Shown here: piece by piece, positions 5,637 to 7,921 of the stretch
Layout: each line of letters opens with the position of its first letter
How positions within the stretch are numbered: position 1 is the stretch's first letter
Origin: Lentisphaeria bacterium
GTDB lineage: Bacteria > Verrucomicrobiota > Lentisphaeria > Victivallales > GWF2-50-93
Direction of reading: 5' to 3'
NCBI GenBank assembly: GCA_020056205.1
Contig: JAGVIF010000163.1
Location: 1 to 7,921, forward strand
Length of the DNA: 7,921 nt
Notes under the pieces: generated by a model
Databases searched by the model: none
What the model saw: the letters and a program-made list of their open reading frames with translations, nothing else
Told to the model about the DNA's origin: nothing
Translations under genes and position numbers: made by a program

Positions 5637-7566
5637 AAAATATTATTTTTCGCAAATTCGGGATTTGGCGGCCGCCGTTTGTTTTAATGTAAAAATCAAT
5701 TCCCCTGCGCAGATTGCGTAAAGCCCCCGGAATGTGCTTGAGGTAGAAGTTTTTTCCCTTCACGAGTGACAGAAACGAAAACGCGCCGAGAGCCTGCATA
5801 TTTCTCTGCAGCCACGCCGAAGATGCGAATTTCGCAAAATCAGCGGACGATATTTTCAGTTTTTTCCCGAGCGCGCTTTCCGAAAAAACCTCAAAATAGT
5901 AATTCATAAGTTCTTCGATTTCAGGTTCTTCCAGATGCGCATATGCGTCTCTGAGCAATGACATCAAATCATAGGCGAGCGGGCCGAGCCGCGCTCCCTG
6001 AAAGTCAACTATCCTCACTTCCCCATTTTTTATCATTATATTTTGCGACTGGAAATCCCTGTGGCAGAGAACCCGCGCCTGCGAAAGCGCATCGCGCGCT
6101 ATCAGGTCAAACTCGCCGTCAAGCTCCGGGAAACGGTTTAAATCTATCTTTGCGAATTTCGCAAGAAAATTTTCTTTAAAATAATTTGATTCCCAGCGCA
6201 GCCCCCCGAAATCGAATTCTCTATTTACTTTTTTCTTCGCGGAACCTTGTGTCTTGTTCTGAAAAGAGACAAGCCATTGAATTGTTTTTTTGTAAAGGGA
6301 TAATTTTTTATTTCCCTGCGGCAGAGCTTTGTTCAGAGTCAGACTGCCAAGGTCTTCCATCAGCACGGAATATTCCGACGCGTTGAATCCGTATATTTTA
6401 GGAACGCCGAGTCCGAGAGAGGCAAGGTATCCGCCGATTTTTATGAATCGCTCAAAATCCGGGTCATCGGACGAACTGAGCATCAATACTTTAGTTTTCC
6501 TCTTCCCGGTTATCCTGTAAAACTTCCTTGAAGAGCCCTGCTCGGCGAGGGATGAAACGGAAATTCTGCGAAAATCGCAATCCTTCATTATCGCAAGCCG
6601 CATGAGAGCGGGAATATCTCTGTGGACGGAAAAATTCGGCGCAATTATCTCATCCTTCCTGAAAGAGTCCTCCGCGATTCGCGCTCCATCTAACAGTATG
6701 CAATTCTCAAGAATCGCTCTTTTGCGAATTTCGCAATTTTTTCCGGCGTCGAGAAAGCCGACGATTTTCGCGTCCGCAGATATTTTCAATTTGGAGGCGG
6801 AGAAACGACTGCCTTTAATCTTTGCCCAGTCCGGGGTAAAAGAATGTCTGAGAAATATGTCTTCATGTGTCTGAAAGTATTTCTCCAGCGTCCCGATATC
6901 TCTCCAGTAACTTTCAAGGACATGTCCCTGAAGAAAACTGTTTCCGCATTCAATAATTTTCTTAAATACATTTATAAGAGGAAATTTATGAACTTCGGCT
7001 GGGAAGCAGTCAAATACGGAACGGTTGAAAACGGCTATGCCCGTGTATGTGAGGAGCTTGCCGCCGGGGCGCGGACTCTCGCCGCAAAAATTTTTTATCC
7101 CGCGTATTCTCTTCCTTGTATCCATTAAAATCTTATTTTCGCAGGCATTCGCGAGAAGGAGCGTTCCGACCGCGCCGCCGCGGAGATGCGCCTCTATTAG
7201 TTCCGGGAGTTTTGCGTCCGAAAGAATGTCCCCGTTGTGGATCAGGAAAAAATTCGTTTTTGAAAGAAAGTCTTTGCAGTTCAATATTCCGCCGCCTGTG
7301 CCAAGTATTTCCCTCTCTCTGAAAAATACAATTTTTCTAGGCAACCCGCTTTTTAGAGCGGATTTTATTTCCTCCGGCTTATGATGAATATTGACGGCTA
7401 TGCGGCCTGCCCCAGCCTTGATTATTTTTGCGGCGATGGAAATTATGAGGGGTTTACCGCATAACGGTATCAGAGGTTTGGGAATATGTTCGGTGAGAGG
7501 ACGAAGCCTCTCGCCGAAGCCGGCGGATAAAATCATCGCATTAAACTTTCCCATATTTTCCGGCAT
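5620..7566 (-). CDS. Fused MurU-like nucleotidyltransferase and AmgK-like sugar kinase
   Basis: Predicted bifunctional cytoplasmic enzyme that phosphorylates a sugar at its anomeric position and then couples it to a nucleotide; by analogy with AmgK/MurU it would salvage N-acetylmuramic acid to UDP-MurNAc in peptidoglycan recycling. Residues 9-240 are an RmlA-type nucleotidyltransferase: SAGFGERLRPLTEHIPKPL (14-32), GTGGG (89-93), NGD (111-113), YWRDIGT (220-226). Residues about 255-315 resemble a short left-handed beta-helix (hexapeptide) segment. Residues about 325-648 are an aminoglycoside-phosphotransferase-fold kinase: QGSSRKFYRI (343-352), LMEDLG (402-407), CHRDFQSQN with Asp504 and Asn509 (501-509), and DFQGARLGPLAYDLMSLLRD with metal-binding Asp521 (521-540). 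The HRDF and DFQ.ARLGP.AYDL wording is typical of AmgK-like proteins. ATG at 7566 follows AAGGA; ATG at 7554 is an alternative. Four palindromes lie within it. The sugar and nucleotide are inferred, not shown; a heptose or other hexose is possible. Confidence 0.9.
   Translation of the reverse strand: MPENMGKFNAMILSAGFGERLRPLTEHIPKPLIPLCGKPLIISIAAKIIKAGAGRIAVNIHHKPEEIKSALKSGLPRKIVFFREREILGTGGGILNCKDFLSKTNFFLIHNGDILSDAKLPELIEAHLRGGAVGTLLLANACENKILMDTRKRIRGIKNFCGESPRPGGKLLTYTGIAVFNRSVFDCFPAEVHKFPLINVFKKIIECGNSFLQGHVLESYWRDIGTLEKYFQTHEDIFLRHSFTPDWAKIKGSRFSASKLKISADAKIVGFLDAGKNCEIRKRAILENCILLDGARIAEDSFRKDEIIAPNFSVHRDIPALMRLAIMKDCDFRRISVSSLAEQGSSRKFYRITGKRKTKVLMLSSSDDPDFERFIKIGGYLASLGLGVPKIYGFNASEYSVLMEDLGSLTLNKALPQGNKKLSLYKKTIQWLVSFQNKTQGSAKKKVNREFDFGGLRWESNYFKENFLAKFAKIDLNRFPELDGEFDLIARDALSQARVLCHRDFQSQNIMIKNGEVRIVDFQGARLGPLAYDLMSLLRDAYAHLEEPEIEELMNYYFEVFSESALGKKLKISSADFAKFASSAWLQRNMQALGAFSFLSLVKGKNFYLKHIPGALRNLRRGIDFYIKTNGGRQIPNLRKIIFYEKFD
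5825..5835. repeat. GCGA-N3-TCGC palindrome, copy 7 (kinase domain)
   Basis: Spacer ATT; extends to TGCGA/TCGCA. It is read as Ala-Lys-Phe-Ala (SADFAKFASSAW) at about residues 578-581, in the C-terminal helical part of the kinase. Confidence 0.85.
6152..6162. repeat. GCGA-N3-TCGC palindrome, copy 8 (kinase domain)
   Basis: Spacer ATT; the symmetric arms reach 15 bases (6150-6164, TTGCGA/TCGCAA). It is read as Ala-Lys-Phe-Ala (NFLAKFAKID) at about residues 469-472, before the catalytic HRD loop. Confidence 0.9.
6568..6578. repeat. GCGA-N3-TCGC palindrome, copy 9 (interdomain linker)
   Basis: Spacer AAA; extends to TGCGA/TCGCA. It is read as Cys-Asp-Phe-Arg (KDCDFRRIS, residues 330-333) at the start of the kinase domain, close to the junction of the two enzymes. 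Confidence 0.85.
6724..6734. repeat. GCGA-N3-TCGC palindrome, copy 10 (hexapeptide-like segment)
   Basis: Spacer ATT; the symmetric arms reach 15 bases (6722-6736). It is read as Cys-Glu-Ile-Arg (KNCEIRKRA, residues 278-281) inside the beta-helix-like bridge between the two catalytic domains. A one-mismatch relative (ACGATTTTCGC) lies 26 bases away at 6761-6771. Confidence 0.9.
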
Positions 7567-7574
7567 TAAAAAAA

Positions 7575-7580
7575 ATCCTT
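7575..7580 (-). promoter_or_regulatory. Ribosome binding site of the fused sugar enzyme gene
   Basis: AAGGAT on the minus strand, with its AAGGA core about nine bases (mostly T) before the ATG at 7566. It supports that start over the in-frame ATG at 7554, which has only a weak GGA nearby. Confidence 0.6.
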
Positions 7581-7640
7581 TTTCAAATTTACTCGTGAGT
7601 CATAAGTTTTTCATATAATTAAAAGCCGCTTACCTCTTCA

Positions 7641-7668
7641 AGTATATCATTTTCAGGATGCAAATCAA
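7641..7668 (-). promoter_or_regulatory. Candidate sigma70-type promoter of the gene cluster
   Basis: On the minus strand TTGATT (7663-7668) is followed after 16 bases by TATACT (7641-7646). The -10 box matches five of six consensus bases and is preceded by TG plus one base, the extended -10 form; the -35 box matches four of six. A transcript would start near 7634 and have a leader of about 70 bases before the ATG at 7566. No operator was recognised. It is the best promoter candidate seen for the four-gene cluster. Confidence 0.55.
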
Positions 7669-7921
7669 ATCGGCGGCGGCGACGAAGTTTTCAATCGCCG
7701 AAAGTGTCAGCTCCGTCTTGCCTAGTGCTCCGTAACATAAATAAGTGGGGATAAAACGTAAAGGATTTTGGATGGTCAGGCAGTTCGACGCCGCGGAGGT
7801 GATGTCGAGCCATCGTCGAGCAGCGGCGGACTGGCTGAACGCCAAAAGACTCACGCCGCATAGCGGTTATGGCTCTTTTTGCGCGGTCTTCGCCCTGTCT
7901 GAAACCGACGATACTTCAGTA
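7669..7921. other. Unassigned upstream region with hairpin potential
   Basis: No gene can be supported here. A minus-strand GTG frame of 74 codons (7854-7630) has no good ribosome site, runs through the promoter candidate and resembles nothing I know. Visible structure: CGCCGC (7789-7794) can pair with GCGGCG (7823-7828), enclosing GATG/CATC (7801-7804 with 7811-7814) around a six-base loop; GTCGAGC is directly repeated at 7804-7810 and 7815-7821; CCGC-ATA-GCGG forms a small hairpin at 7856-7866. Base composition becomes richer in G and C from about 7770. It may be the end of a repeated or mobile element, a structured RNA, or the edge of a neighbouring unit; the sequence stops before this can be decided. 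Confidence 0.35.

Noticed and set aside
6673..6683. CGCGA-T-TCGCG as an eleventh palindrome copy
   Set aside because: The arms match but the spacer is one base instead of three, so it is left out of the count.
1314..6734. CRISPR array
   Set aside because: The recurring palindromes are irregularly spaced and lie inside genes; no regular repeat-spacer pattern exists and no cas genes are present.
7630..7854. Minus-strand open frame of 74 codons upstream of the fused enzyme gene
   Set aside because: GTG start without a ribosome site, no recognisable domain, and it passes through the promoter candidate. An overlapping short frame ending near 7618 is equally protein-like, so neither is supported.

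Overview
This window holds four protein genes, all on the minus strand and reading right to left: a fused sugar-1-phosphate nucleotidyltransferase/sugar kinase (7566-5620), a RecB/AddA-type helicase-nuclease (5636-2469), a dihydrolipoyl dehydrogenase (2405-1005) and riboflavin synthase alpha chain (839-177). The first two overlap by 17 bases. The second and third are 63 bases apart and the last two 165 bases apart, so one transcript from the promoter-like sequence at 7641-7668 is plausible. No clear terminator was seen.

The genes look bacterial, with Shine-Dalgarno sites before three of them, and probably come from an uncultured lineage. The fused MurU-AmgK-like enzyme points to an organism with Gram-negative-type peptidoglycan recycling. 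The short phased repeats between genes are of a kind I associate with planctomycete/verrucomicrobial/lentisphaeral and related metagenomic genomes. That taxonomic guess is from memory and is weak.

Region by region: 1-176, past the end of ribE, is almost wholly short tandem repeats with units of 6, 7, 8, 7 and 7 bases. 840-1004 holds an imperfect 46-base duplication built on a 7-base period. 2406-2468 is a short gap with a strong ribosome binding site. 7567-7640 is the leader of the first gene, 7641-7668 the candidate promoter, and 7669-7921 unassigned DNA with hairpin potential that runs off the right edge.

The strongest unexplained signal is an 11-base palindrome, GCGA-N3-TCGC, present ten times where about 0.1 copies are expected by chance. 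All ten copies lie inside coding sequence of three of the four genes. It is read in only two of the three possible frames, giving Cys-Glu/Asp-X-Arg or Ala-Lys-X-Ala. It behaves like a dispersed genome-wide motif (protein-binding, methylation, uptake or small mobile palindrome), but its function is unknown.

The four proteins do not form one pathway: cell-wall sugar salvage, DNA break processing, a flavoenzyme of 2-oxo acid dehydrogenase or glycine cleavage complexes, and flavin synthesis. The only direct biochemical link is that riboflavin is the precursor of the FAD used by the dehydrogenase.
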